NCBI RefSeq assembly: GCF_042477335.2
Contig: NC_091262.1
Location: forward strand, 68,310,001 to 68,374,000
Origin: Ovis canadensis
Lineage: Eukaryota; Chordata; Mammalia; Artiodactyla; Bovidae
Direction: 5' to 3'
Length of the DNA stretch: 64,000 bases
Shown here in pieces: positions 29,037 through 41,726 of this stretch. Numbering within the stretch: position 1 is the first letter of the stretch; the number at the start of each line of letters is the position of its first letter. The position numbers were made by a program, and so were the translations under genes. The notes beneath the pieces were generated by a model. It had not been told where the DNA came from. It did no database searches and saw only the letters and a list, made by a program, of their open reading frames with translations.

Positions 29037-29558
29037 CTACAGAAAAACAAAAGGCAAGGACAGCTATTTCAAAATAACCTTACAAATGATTCCTTTTTCA
29101 AGTAGCACAAAATAAATGAGATTTGTTGTTTATTTGCATGTTTGTTGGTTTTTAAATACCTTATACTACATAGTAGACAGAGGCTTTTAGAGTTATTAAT
29201 AGAAAGGATGTTAACAATCACTCAACTCTGTTATTATAGATATTAGGAAACAGAGGCTCCAAAATCATAAAAGTCTCTGGACATGGACTTTTGAATCAGA
29301 ACTCTGCCAACTCTTCTGTTTCCCTTCATTAGATTCAAGTCTGAGCTATCCCTGAAACAAAACACAATTGTGAAGAAAAAAAAAAAACTGCTTAAAGGAA
29401 AATTAATTTTGAAACAATGCTTGTAGTTATTTGGCTATTTTTCTCAATAATGATATCAATGTCTGTCAATCTAATCAACAGATACTTTAACTGAAATGCA
29501 ATTTCATGTTAACTCACATTTACCCAAAGATTCAATAATTATTTTGAAAAAGCATGCT

Positions 29559-29726
29559 TGAATCGCCAGTCTATGTCTGACGCAGGATACAGCATGCTTG
29601 GGGCTGGTGCATGGGGATGACCCAGAGAGATGTTATGGGGAGGGAGGTGGGAGGGGGGTTCATGTTTGGGAACGCATGTAAGAATTAAAGATTTTAAAAT
29701 TAAAAAAATAAAAAACTGGAAAAAAA
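29559..29726 (+). mobile_element. Short 5'-truncated LINE 3'-end insertion with a 13-bp TSD
   Basis: The TSD gaaaaagcatgct occurs at 29546-29558 and 29727-29739. The 168-bp insert has a G-rich tract (tggggagggaggtgggaggg), then gtaagaattaaagattttaa and an A-rich tail. This is the layout of the 3' end of a bovine-type L1. Plus orientation. Confidence 0.75.
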
Positions 29727-30014
29727 GAAAAAGCATGCTGAATTTATAAAGATTCCACTACTGTCAACTGATTCGATGATGACAAAAAATTAATGCGAAC
29801 ACAGTCTGGTACTCTATAGGGGCAATAAGGCTCACTTACTGATCTAGACCATATCAGTTCAAATCCTGATAAGTCTGGATCATACCGACTCCATCTACTT
29901 AATACTTAACATCCTGTGCTTCTGGAAGATGAAAAAGAATAAAAATAGAAGAGAAGAGAACAGATGAGACAGGAAAGATGAAGAAAAAGTGAGAGGCAAT
30001 AAGAATTGGGGTAT

Positions 30015-30478
30015 GTTGAATAACTGCTCTGGCAAAAGACATCCCCAAACTAATCCCTGGAAGCTTTGAATGGTACTTTACATGGCAAAAAAAAAAAAAG
30101 ACTGTACAGGCGTGGCTGAGGATTTTGAGATGGTAAGATTATCCTGGATTATCTAAGTACAATCACATTTACTTCATAAGAAGGCAGAAGGAGATTTGAC
30201 ACAGACAGAAGAAGGTAAACTGACCACAGCGGCAGAGATTGGAGGGATGCAGTCACAAACCAATTAACCCGGGCGGCCCCCAGAAGCTGGAAGAGGTGAG
30301 GCACGCATTCTCCCCTGGAACCTCCAGAGGGCGCACAGCCCTGCCAACACCTTATTTCAGTCCAGCCTTACTAATTTGAGACTTTCGGCCTCTGTGACTG
30401 TAAGAGAATCAAGTTCTGTTATTTTAAGCAACTGAGTTTGTGGTAATTTGTTACAGCAGCCATAAGAAGTTAATACAC
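30015..30478 (+). mobile_element. ERVL-MaLR LTR (MLT1-like)
   Basis: tgaataactgctctggcaaa, gaagctttgaatggtacttt, tggattatctaagtacaatc, gctggaagaggtgaggcacg, and an end with gtggtaatttgttacagcag then cataagaagttaatacac. Classic MLT1 order and old. Confidence 0.8.
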
Positions 30479-31278
30479 CAATATTTCAGAATGGCTCATA
30501 GCAGCTGTTTAGAATAGATGAAAGGAACATAAGGCATCCACACAATACGAACTGTTTCTTTCCTCATTCACTCTTCAAACACAAGTTTCAAGGATAATAA
30601 TAATAATTCTTAAAAAAGCAAATTAGTTCCTATTTTAAAAGTATCAAATAAATTACAAAATTCTGGACCTTAGTAAATAATATGAATGTTGGTAGGCCGG
30701 GGAGAATCTATCACTTCATTCCTGGGGTATTTTTAAGTGAAAATACTCAAATATTAAAACTTTGATCTTCACTAAGAATGTCATCATTTCACATTTGTTT
30801 CATCTGAATTTTATAAATGTTAAAAATTTTTGTTAACATGACATTATAACTGATATCACCAACGTCCACTTCTGATCTCTCCAAATAATCCTATATACAT
30901 CTAACAGAATAATTCTCAATCAGGGTACAGACAAGTCTCAAGAAACTTGTTGGTTTTCCAGTAGGTACTTTATTCCAGAACAGAATATTTCAAGAAAACA
31001 GCAACCAGAAGGCATATGTTCAGATCTGGATCTGTTCTTTTTACTTACTATAGTACTGACCTCTTAAACTTATTTAACTTCTTTTTTAAGCCTTCATTTA
31101 ATAAAAAAAAAAAAAAACTAGTTAATTATCTAGACTAAAAAGAAAAACATGAACAACAGGAAAGGTGAGTAGACACACGCAAAAAACAAAAGGATTAAGA
31201 AAGTGGTCCTGGCTACTTCACATCATTAACTTTAGCTTACCTTCAATTTCGTTATCAAAGTGAGATCATATTAATAAT

Positions 31279-31502
31279 GCATGAACGCATGCTAACTCAC
31301 TTCAATCGTATCTGACTCTTTGAGACCCTATGGACTGTAGCCCCCCAGGCTCCTCTGTCCATGGAATTCCCAAGAATACTGAGTGGGTTGCCATGCTCTT
31401 CTCCAGGAGATCTTCCTGGCCCAGGGATTGAACCCACATCTCTTAAGTTTCCTAGCAAAGGCACGCAGGCTTCTTTACCACTAGCACAACCTGGGAAGCC
31501 CA
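31279..31502 (-). repeat. Bov-tA SINE with an exact 11-bp TSD
   Basis: Reverse-oriented complete copy ending at the right with cacaacctgggaagccca. TSD atattaataat at 31268-31278 and 31503-31513. Confidence 0.94.
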
Positions 31503-31815
31503 ATATTAATAATACCTGAACTATACGCACCTCACAAAGTTTTTCAGGATCAAATTAGACAATGCACATGAAAACACAACAAACTGTAAGAATTATGAGT
31601 ATAGGAGACTATGGTGAGGCAACAGAAACGTAACAGTATCAGTGAAGAACAGGGCCCTTGGAAATACAAGATAATGCATTTTAGTCCTAACTGGGACATA
31701 TACTATTATATGGAATTGGTACATTTCTAAATCCAAGTATTAATTCTGTCATCCATAAAACAAGAATACAACCATATTTTGAAGAAGGTTACATGAAAAT
31801 GGTTTTATAAAGTTT

Positions 31816-34800
31816 CAGTTCAGTTCAGTTCAGTCGCTCAGTCACTCTTTGTGACCCCATGAATCACCAACTCCCGGAGTCTACTCAAACTCATGTCCAT
31901 CGAGTCGGTGATGCCATCCAGATGTCTCATCCTCTGTCGTCCCCTTCTCCTCCCACCCTTAATCCCTCCCAGCATCAGGGTCCTTTCCAAAGAGTCAGCT
32001 CTTCGCATGAGGTGGCCAAAGTATTGGAGTTTCAGGTAATTCAGCATCAGTCCTTCCAATGAACACCCAGGACTAATCTTCTTTAGGATGGACTGGCTGG
32101 ATCTCCTTGCAGTCCAAGGGACTCTCAAGAGTCTTCTCCAACACCACAGTTCAAAAGCATCAATTCTTTGGTGCTCAGCTTTCTTCACAGTCCAACTCTC
32201 ACATCCATACATAACCACTGGAAAAACCATAGCCTTGACTAAATGGACCTTTGTTGGCAATGTCATGTCTCTGCTTTTGAATATGCTGTCTAGGTTGGTC
32301 ATAACTTTCCTTCCAAGGAGTAAGCATCTTTTAATTTCATGGCTGCAGTCACCATCTGCAGTGATTTTGGAGCCCCAAAAAATAAAGTCTGACACTGTTT
32401 CCACTGTTTCCCCATCTATTTCCCATGAAGAGGTGGGACCAGATGCCATATCTTCATTTTCTGAATGCTGAGCTCTAAGCCAACTTCTTCACTCTCCTCT
32501 TTCACTTTTATCAAGAGGCTTTTTAGCTCCTCTTCACTTTCTGCCATAAGGGTGGTGTCATCTGCATATCTGAGGTTATTGATATTTCTCCTGGAAATCT
32601 TGATTCCAGCTTGTGCTTCTTCCAGCCCAGCGTTTCTCATGATGTACTCTGCATATAAGTTAAATAAGTAGGGTGACAATATACAGCCTTGACGCACTCC
32701 TTTTCCTATTTGGAACCAGTCTGTTGTTCCATGTCCAGTTCTAACTGTTGCTTCCTGACCTGCAGAGAGATTTCTCAAGAGGCAGGTCAGGTGGTCTGGT
32801 ATTCCCATCTCTTTCAGAATTTTCCACAGTTGATTGTAATCCACACAGTCAAAGGCTTTGGCATAGTCAATAAAGCAGAAATCGACGTTTTTCTGGAACT
32901 CTCTTGCTTTTTCCATGATCCAGTGGATGTTGGCAATTTGACCTCTGGTTCCTCTGCTCGATGTTTTTCTGGAACTCTCTTGCTTTTTCCATGATCCAGC
33001 GGATGTTGGCAATTTGATCTCTGGTTCCTCTGCCTTTTCTAAAACCAGCTTGAACATCTGGAAGTTCCTGGTTCACGTACTGCTGAAGCCTGGCTTGGAG
33101 AATTTTGAGCATTACATTACTACCGTGTAAGATGAGTGCAATTGTGCAGTAGTTTGAGCATTCTCTGGCATTGCCTTTCTTTGGGATTGGAATGAAAACT
33201 GACCTTTTCAGTCCTGTAGCCACTGCTGAGTTTTCCAAATTTGTTGGCATATTGAGTGCAGAACTTTCACAGTATCATCTTTCAGGATTTGAAAGAGCTC
33301 AACTGGAATGCCATCACCTCCACTAGCTTTGTTCGTAGTGATGCTTTCTAAGGCCCACTTGACTTCACATTCCAGGATGTCTGGCTCTAAGTGAGTGATC
33401 ACACCATCATGATTATCTTGGCCGTGAAGATCTTTTTTGTACAGTTCTTCTGTGTATTCTTGCCACCTCTTCTTAATATCTTCTGCTTCTGTTAGGTCCA
33501 TACCATTTCTGTCCTTTATTGTGCCCATCTTTACATGAAATGTTCCCTTGGTATCTCTAATTTTCTTGAAGAGATCTCTAGTCTTTCCCATTCTGTGTTT
33601 TTCTCTACTTCTTTGCACACATTGCTGAGGAAGGCTTTCTTATCTCTTCTTGCTATTCTTTGGAACTCTGCATTCTTATCTTTTCTTTTCTCCTTTGCTT
33701 TTCGCCTCTCTTCTTTTCACAGCTATTTGTAAGGCCTCCCCCTCCCCATTTTGCTTTTTTGCATTTCTCTTCCATGGGGATGGTGTTGATCCCTGTCTCC
33801 TGTACAATGTCATGAACCTCCGTCCATAGTTCATCAGGCACTCTATCTATCAGATCTAGTCCCTTAAATCTATTTCTCACTTCCACTATATAGTCATAAG
33901 GGATTTGATTTAGGTCATACCTGAATGGTCTAGTGGTTTTCCCTACTTTCTTCAATTTCAGTCTGAATTTGGCAATAAAGAGTTCATGATCTGAGCCATA
34001 GTCAGCTCCTGGTCTTGTTTTTGCTGACTGTATAGAGCTTCTCCATCTTTGGCTGCAACGAATATATAATCAATCTGATTTCGGTGTTGACTATCTGGTG
34101 ATGTCCATGTATAGAGTCTTCCCTTGTGTTGTTGGAAGAGGGTGTTTGCTATGACCAGTGTGTTCTCCTGGCAATACACTATTGGCCTTTGCCCTGCTTC
34201 ATTCCATATTCCAAGGCCAAATTTGCCTGTTACCCCAAGTGTTTCTTGACTTCCTACTTTTGCATTCCAGTCCCCTATAATGAAAAGGACATCTTTTTTG
34301 GCTGTTAGTTCTACAAGGTCTTGTAGGTCTTCATAGAACCGTTCAACTTCAGCTTCTTCAGCATTACTGGCGGGGGCATAGGCTTGGATTACCATGATAT
34401 TGAATGGTTTGCCTTGGAAATGAACAGAGATCATTCTGTCGTTTTTGAGATTGCATCCAAGTACTGCACTTCAGACTCTTTTGTTGACCATGACGGCTAC
34501 TCCGTTTCTTCTAAGGGAATCCTGCCCACAGTAGTAGATATAATGGTCATCTGAGTTAAATTCACCCATTCCAGTCCATTTTAGTTTGCTGATTCCTAGA
34601 ATGTCGACGTTTACTCTTGCCATCTCGTTTGACCACTTCCAATTTGCCTTGATTCATGGACCTAACATTCCAGGTTCCTATGCAACATTGCTCTTTACAG
34701 CATCGGACCTTGCTTCTATCACCAGTCGCATCCACAACTGGGTATTGTTTTTGCTTTAGTTCCGTCCCTTCATTCTTTCTGGGAGTTATTTCTCCACTGA

Positions 34801-34862
34801 TCTCCAGTAGTATATTGGGCACCTAACAACTTAAGTTCCACGAAACCTGAAGTGCTGTGAAT
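31816..34862 (-). mobile_element. BovB (RTE) LINE, near full length, inactivated
   Basis: 3' end at the left (cagttcagttcagtcgctca), 5' side near 34860. On the minus strand the order is an N-terminal segment (34822-34562, CCIGTWNVRSMNQGKLEVV), an AP-endonuclease domain (34434-33958, with LFIIGDWNAKVGS and SPDSQHRNQIDYIFVA), a linker (33955-33208), a reverse transcriptase (33250-32416, with GVRQGCILSPYLFNLYAE and LRYADDTTLMAESEEE), and a C-terminal part (32449-31838, with FPVVMYGCESWTVKKAEH). The reading frame is broken at least between these blocks, and a 76-bp tandem duplication shifts the RT frame. No convincing TSD was found. BovB is the horizontally transferred RTE family of ruminants and squamates. 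Confidence 0.95.
32883..33034 (-). repeat. 76-bp tandem duplication inside the BovB reverse transcriptase
   Basis: Two adjacent units, 32883-32958 and 32959-33034, both beginning cga[c/t]gtttttctggaactc and both containing ttttccatgatccag[t/c]gg. They differ at a few sites. 76 is not a multiple of three, so the duplication itself frameshifts the RT ORF. Confidence 0.93.
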
Positions 34863-35549
34863 ACAGCAGTTGTCTCATTCTCTTCTCGTGATCCTCACTT
34901 TCACTAGTTTCATTCTTTCCATGATGACCTTTCACTCCAATAAAGCTCATGTAATTACAACAGCTCTATATAAGTATTTTCTTACCATCTGCCAGATTTT
35001 GTCTATAAACTTTCTCCTCCCCCATCTTCTATCCAATTTGAATTTTCAAAAGGCTAGGTCAAAATTAATTTCATCTGAAAGTCTATAAACATTTAGGTAC
35101 TCAATTCCTTTACATGCAATTAATTTAAAATGGTGTTTTGTGAAACATATCCCTCTCTACTGTCATTTGTCTGATTTAACACTGAGATGTTATTCAGAAT
35201 GAAAAGTGAGCAACAAACAGGAAACTGAATGATACAGAAAATTAGAGAAGAGGATGAAAAAGGACACCTGTTTAATACAATGAGACAGGAAAGGGAAATA
35301 AAAGGCATATGGATTGGAAAGAAAGAAACAAAACTATCTTTGTTGGCAGATGACATGACTGTCTATGTAGAAAATCCAGAACAAAACAAAAAACCCCCAA
35401 ACACGGGAACTAGTAAGCAATTACATCAAGTCTGCAAGATATAAGGTTAATATACAAAAGTCAATTACTTTTCTATAAAGCAGCAAAGAACAAGTAAAAT
35501 TTGAAATTTAAAACATATTATCATTTACATTAACACCTAAAATTGAAAT

Positions 35550-35824
35550 GCTGCTGCTGCTGCTAAGTCGCTTCAGTCGTGTCCAACTCTGTGTGACCCC
35601 ACAGACGGCAGCCCACCAGGCTCCCCGTCCCTGGGATTCTCCAAGCAAGAACACTGGAGTGGGTTGCCATTTCCTTCTCCAGTGCATGAAAGTGAAAAGT
35701 GAAAGTGAAGTCGCTCAGTCGTATCCGACTCTTAGCAACCCCATGGACTGCAGCCCACCAGGCTCCTCCATCCATGGGATTTTCCAGGCAAGAGTACTGG
35801 AGTGGGTTGCCATTGCCTTCTCCA
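35550..35824 (-). repeat. Bov-A2 dimeric SINE in L1, 11-bp TSD
   Basis: Starts gctgctgctgctgctaagtc and ends attgccttctcc. Two units divided by gcatgaaagtgaaaagtgaa. TSD aaaattgaaat at 35539-35549 and 35825-35835. Confidence 0.95.
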
Positions 35825-37075
35825 AAAATTGAAATACTTATATATAAATCTAACAAATATGTAGAAGATCTATATGAGAAAAAGGTATAAAATTCTAATA
35901 AAAGAAAGCAAAGAACTAAATAAATGGAGAGATATTCCATGTTCATGGATAAGACTCTCAACATTATCAAGATGTCGATTCTTCCTGACTTGCACTACAG
36001 ATTCAATGTAATCCCAATCAAAATTCTAGCAAGTTATTTTGTGGATGTTGCAAACTGATTCCAAAGTTTTCACAGAGAGACAAAATACCCAGAATAGCCA
36101 ACTCAATATTGAAAAAGAAGAATAAAGTCAAATGACTGATACTACCCAATTTCAAGCATTATTATAAAGCTCTAGTAATGAAGACAGAATGGCACCAGTG
36201 AAAGCACAGACAAATAGACTAGTGGAGCAGGGCAAAGAGTCTAGAAACAGACCCATATACACAGTTAGCTGATCTTTAACACAGCAAGAAAGGCAATACA
36301 ATGGAGCTTTTCAACAAATGCAGGTGGAATGGATATCCACAAATAAAAAAATGAAACTGCACACAGACCTTCCTTATATCCTTCAGAAAAATTAACTCAA
36401 AATGGATCACAGACCTAAATGTAAAATGCAAAACTATAAAACACTTAGAAGATAACACAAGTGTAAATTCTAGATGACCTTGGGTATGGCAATGATTTTT
36501 TTTAGATATGACACCAAGGCACAATCCATACAAGAAAGAACGGTAAGTTGGACATCCCTATTAAAAACAAAACAAACACACATACATTCACTTACACACA
36601 AAAAACCCACAAAACCTTCTACTTTGGGAAAAACATTGTCAAGAGAATGAGAAGACAAGCCACACACTGGGAGGAAATATCTGTAGAAAACCCCAACTGA
36701 TAAAGAACTATTATTCAATTAAACAAAGAAGTTTTAGAATTAAACAATAAGAAAATTAACCACCTGATTAAGAAAATGGATTAAAGAAAGACCTTAACAG
36801 ACACCTCACCAGAAAAGATACAGATGGCAAGTAAGCAGATGCAACGTTGTCATTGGTCATCAGGAAATTGCATATTAAGACAACAATGAAATACTACCTC
36901 ACTCACAGTGATTAGAATGGTTAAAACCCAGAACACTGAGAACAGCCAATGTAAGGGGCAATATGGGGCAAAAGGAACTTTCATTCATGTCTAGGGGGAA
37001 TTCAAAATTGTACAGCAACTCTGGAAGACACTTTGATAGCTTCTTATATAACTAACCTGTATAGTTTTATAAGCG

Positions 37076-37286
37076 ACTTCCCTGGTGGCTTAGATGGTAC
37101 AGCGTCTGCCTACAATGCGGGAGACCTGGGTTCAATCCCTGGGTTGGGAAGATCTTCTGGAGAAGGAAATGGCAACCCACTCCAGTATTCTTGCCTGGAA
37201 AATTGCATGGATGGAAGAGCCTGGTAGGCTACAGCCCATGGGGTTGCGAAGAGTCGGACACAACTAAGCGACTTCACTTTCTTTCT
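37076..37286 (+). repeat. Bov-tA SINE in L1
   Basis: gacttccctggtggcttaga head, tgggttcaatccctgggttg, cccactccagtattcttgcc, and an agtcggacacaactaagcga tail. Flanking L1 sequence continues. Confidence 0.93.
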
Positions 37287-38479
37287 TATAAAACGAAACA
37301 TACTCTTACCATACAATCCTGCATTCGCCTTCCTCAGTATTTACCCAAATGAACTGAAAATTTATGTCCACACAAAAACTTGCACATGGATGTTTATAGC
37401 CACTTTATTTTGAAGCGCCAATACTTGGAAGCAACCAAGGTGTCCTTCAGTAGGTGAATGGGTAACTATTAAACTATGCTACACCAAGACCACGGAATAT
37501 TATTCAGTGCTAAAAGAAATGGGCTGTCGAGCTTCTGAAAGACGTAGAGAAAATGTCTTATCAAGGAAAAGAAGCGAACCTGACAATGCTATACACTGCA
37601 AGAGCCCAATTATATGATATTCTGGAAAAGGCAAAACTATAAAGACCTCAAAAATATCAATGGTTGCTAGGGGTTTTGGGGAGGGAAGATGAATAGGCAA
37701 AGCACCCAGGGCCTTTAGGGCAGTGAAATTACTCTATGTAACACTATAATAGTAGATATGTATCATTATACACCTGTCCCAACCCACAGAATATACAACA
37801 CCGAGAATGAACCCTCAGGTAAATTATGGACTTTGGGGGATAATGTGCCAATATAAGCTCATCGATTGAAACAAATGCACCACTATAGTGGGGGACATGG
37901 ATAATGGGGGAAGGTATGCACGTGCTGGTGAAGGGTATAAATGGGAAACCTCTGTACATTCCTCGATTTTGCTGTGAACCTAAAACTGTTCTAAAAAATT
38001 AAATCTTTTAAAAAGCAAACTAAGCGAGAAAAAAAGGAGATCTAGCTACTTTATAAGTTCATACCTCTACCAGACCAAATAATTATGTCCTACGATATTT
38101 AAAAGAACCTCTGAATGAGACCCCTGAATCACTGCCAGTGCCACAAGACTAAAGACTATTTTAAAAAATAAGACAGTAATTTCTACTAACATCTTGGAAA
38201 GGATAATGTTAATTTTAGATAACATTATAAAACAAATTATTAAAGATCTGATTTGTGAATACTGAGAAGACGATGTAGTGATTTCTAACACTGGGATGGA
38301 TGAACTAACAAGAAGATATGTCACAGATGAATCTTGGGGTTTCTTTTTAATGTATTTAGAAGACTTCCAGATCAGAAAAATACAAGATATTTAACGACAT
38401 GATTTTGAGAACAAAACCAAAAGTATAATAAGCTAGTTCAGTTAGCTACATTAGCATGTGGTTGGATAACCACACTACA

Positions 38480-38990
38480 GAATACTACTTAATGGGATGA
38501 GGTCTACTGGAGGGAGGTGTCTGCTGGTACGGTATAAGGCCAAGATGAAGATACTGGGGCAGGCCCTTCAGCTCTGCAGATGATACGAAGCTACAGAGGA
38601 CAACAAATACATCAGCCAGTAAAACAGGTATCCAAAAAGACCTGACATCTAACAAGAAGAAATTTAAGAGGGATAAATGTTGCGATTCTATAGTGGATTC
38701 CAGAACAACTATACAAGTATAAAGTAAGAGAGAAAAGACTCACCTGTTGGATGTGAATCTTAGGAAGGTTTAATGTGCATTGATAGAACTATAATACATA
38801 GAACTAGAGAGGAAACATTCCACTTGGCTCTGCAAATGTCAGGCCATATCTGGAATACAGATTTGGGGAACCATCCTTTAAAAGGGATCTAAGCAAAGTA
38901 AAACAGCTGATGAAGAGAAGAACTTCCAGACATGTATTATGAGTATGGAATCCTTTAACAAAAAAAGGAAATCTGAGAGCTGTGTGAAAA
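38480..38990 (+). mobile_element. Ancient CR1/L3-like LINE fragment
   Basis: Order of phrases resembles mammalian L3/CR1 ORF2 3' sequence: tgcagatgatacgaagctac, gatgtgaatcttaggaaggt, tgtgcattgatagaactata, caggccatatctggaataca and ttggggaaccatcctttaaa. Highly diverged. No ruminant-specific character. Confidence 0.55.
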
Positions 38991-39495
38991 AACCAAAGGG
39001 TGAAAGTTACTCAATAACAATAATATAGAATTGTTTTGAGGATTAAATGTGTTTATACATATGAAGGGCTTAGAATAGTGTCTATCATTTAGTAAGTTTG
39101 TGATAAATATTATTTTATTCATTATTAAGCCATTACTAGTGATTTTTTTTTTTTAACATTGTCTGCCTAAGAGGTACTCTGCTTTTTACATTGTACAATC
39201 TCTTACTATTGGGTAAGAAATCTACTTTGTACCACAGACATCTTGGACTACATAAAGTATTAAAGAATTGTTGATTCTCAAAACAAGTTAAGGAGTTATT
39301 GGTTAGAGCCATTTTTAGTGTAAGAAGAAATCATATAGTAATAGATCAAAAATTAAACTGATTTTTGTGTATGCAATTGAAGACTGGCAAATTACCATTA
39401 ACATGATATGAAAGTTTAACACAATACTGATTTGTAAATAAACACATATATGTACACATGCAACACACAAAACCACAAATGTTTGGGTAAATATG

Positions 39496-39577
39496 CTGCT
39501 GCTGCTGCGAGGTCACTTCAGTCGTGTCCGACTCTGTGTGACCCCATAGACGGCAGCCCACCAGGCTCCGCTGTCCC
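39496..39577 (-). repeat. 5'-truncated Bov-A SINE with an exact 12-bp TSD
   Basis: Only 82 bp: the (ctg)n 3' end, then ggtcacttcagtcgtgtccg, cutting off after cgctgtccc. TSD tgggtaaatatg at 39484-39495 and 39578-39589. Confidence 0.93.
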
Positions 39578-40112
39578 TGGGTAAATATGACACATATCCA
39601 AATATGCACGACGGTACTATTTTAAGAAACTGGGCTCTGGAAATCAGGCTCCTTGGGTTACAATACTGATAGCGATGTGACCTTAGAAAAGTGATCTTAA
39701 AGTCTCAGTTTCCTCATCTGCAAAGCACACACAAAATGGTACCCAGTAAGTACCTGACAACTGTTACGTACTACTTATTATCTTCCTTAGGAATATTCAG
39801 TTTTTGCCAGCTAAAACCATGTGACTCCCTTCCATGCTCACCAAAAAATGAACAAAGCTGACTTAGTGTTAAATGAACAAATACAAACAGGTCAAGGCCA
39901 AAGCCTGACTAATCTGACCAGAAAAGATACAGTAAGCCACTTTTATATTTAGACAGTTTATTCATTACTCACAGACAGTAGAAGACTAAGCTCCCTGGAT
40001 CCCTGCCCCACACATCAAAAAGGAAAATGCATACAAAGGGGGCTGGATGGCAGCAGCACTTTTGCATCCCACAGCTCTACTATGTGAAAGTCCCATACCT
40101 CATCACACTTGT

Positions 40113-40314
40113 GTGTGTCAGTTGCTTAGTTGTGTCTGACTCTGCAACCCCACGGACTGAAGCCCGCCAGGTTTCTGTCCATGGAATTCTCCAGGCAAGA
40201 ATACTGGAGTCGGTTGCCATTTCCTTCTCCAGAGGATCTTCCCAGCCCAGGAACTGAACTCAGGTCTCCTGCATTGCAGGAAGATTCTTTACTGTCTGAG
40301 CTACCAGGGAAGCC
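40113..40314 (-). repeat. Bov-tA SINE
   Basis: cagttgcttagttgtgtctg, aagaatactggagtcggttg, and right end gagctaccagggaagcccc, the reverse complement of the SINE head. Confidence 0.93.
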
Positions 40315-40939
40315 CCATCACTCTAGGAAGGTAAAGAGAAACCGCATCATGGCAGATTTCCAGGGGAGACAGAGAGGCATGCGGGAGATGGCTTTGTAGC
40401 AGTTCCTTAAAGACCTTCCTCTCATGTTCCAAGAGAATCACAGGGTGTTCCAAGACTCAGATAAGCTTCAGTGCCACAGTCCAAGCTTTTGCCTATACGG
40501 ATACATGCAAGGTCAGAATACCACGATGAAGCAGTTTCCCTATACTTATACCCTTTATAGTATTTCTCCTTTTTTCTCTCCAAAATAATAAAAATGATCA
40601 AAGTTTTAAAAACCACTCAAGGAAGGATACTGGTAAAGATGACATACATTTTTAAAAGAACACCCACACAAATTTCTATCATTGGACTGGATACAAATGA
40701 CACGATGCCCACTCCCTTTCAGAACTACTGAGAATAAAGTTTAAGAGATTATATTCTTATAACCAAAATGATTTGAACTATGAACTTTAAACAGGCAAGT
40801 AAATACAGGGAACTTAAAACGAATTACATTGAAGATTTGTTATAACACATCATTTTTAACACTTTAAATTTGACTTCTCTTACTCAAGAAATTTGACTTT
40901 AAAGAAATTCACAGAACTTTAAAAAGAGAAAGCTTTAAA

Positions 40940-41100
40940 ACAATGGTTCCCAAAATATGATCCTTGCACTAGCAGCATCAGTATCACCTAGGATCTGATA
41001 AAATGCAAATTCTTGAGCCCAAGCACACACCTAACCTCAGGATTCAGAAACTACAGAGGAGGAGGAGCAGCAATCTGTGTTTCAAGAATGTGTTAGCGTT
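40940..41100. mobile_element. MER5A-like hAT element
   Basis: caatggttcccaaaatatga, cagcatcagtatcacctagg, aaatgcaaattcttgagccc and aggattcagaaactacagag. This is the MER5A core in the reverse sense to its consensus middle. Short and non-autonomous. Confidence 0.7.
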
Positions 41101-41726
41101 CTTATGCACGTTACTGTTTTAAAATCAGTTAAAATATTTCCAGCACAAGTGTAACTACTTTAAAATTATTGCAAATTATAACTGTACCTCCTTCAAAACT
41201 ATGAATTACAACTGTGACTATACTTGGTTCTTATTTACCCATAAATGGCTAAAAATAGCTCACGGAAGCAAGAATTCCGAATCTTCAAAACCTGACCTTT
41301 GCCAGCTTTACACAGTTTCATTTATCTTATCAATAACCTTGTGCACAATGAAAGGTAAGTACCATGGAAAACGGGAAAGAACGCTGAGTCAAAGTGTAAA
41401 TTTCAGGGCCAGAGAGATGAATGGGTTCAAGTCAACATTTGACTACTTTGTAGCTGTAGACTTTAGGCAAATTGCTTACTCTAAACTTGAACATTCTCGT
41501 TTGTAAAATATGTTGTGGATTAAAAAGAATGTTTGGTTTGGAGAAACAAATCAGTGAAGAAGAATAGAAAATACAGAAATAGATAATTTAACATATGAAA
41601 ATTTAGCTTATGATAAAGGCAGCATTTCAAAATCAGTGAGGAAAAGTGTGACTTTTAAGTAAACATGTTGAGATAACAGAATAGCCACAAGAAAAAAAGA
41701 TAAAATTAGATCCCTTCCACATATCT

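Larger units (their letters stand above)
35215..38030 (+). mobile_element. L1 LINE ORF2/3' segment interrupted by two SINEs
   Basis: 35229-35444 encodes [11 protein letters not shown]-type sequence (LADDM is a relic of the L1 RT FADD box). It is followed by L1 phrases such as tctcaacattatcaagatgt, aatcccaatcaaaattctag, agctgatctttaacacagca, atggatcacagacctaaatg and tgatattctggaaaaggcaa, ending A-rich near 38000. A Bov-A2 (35550-35824) and a Bov-tA (37076-37286) are inserted. Many stops; dead. Confidence 0.85.

Noticed and set aside
31816-34862. BovB as a potentially active element
   Set aside because: The ORF is cut into at least five frames and carries a frameshifting 76-bp duplication.
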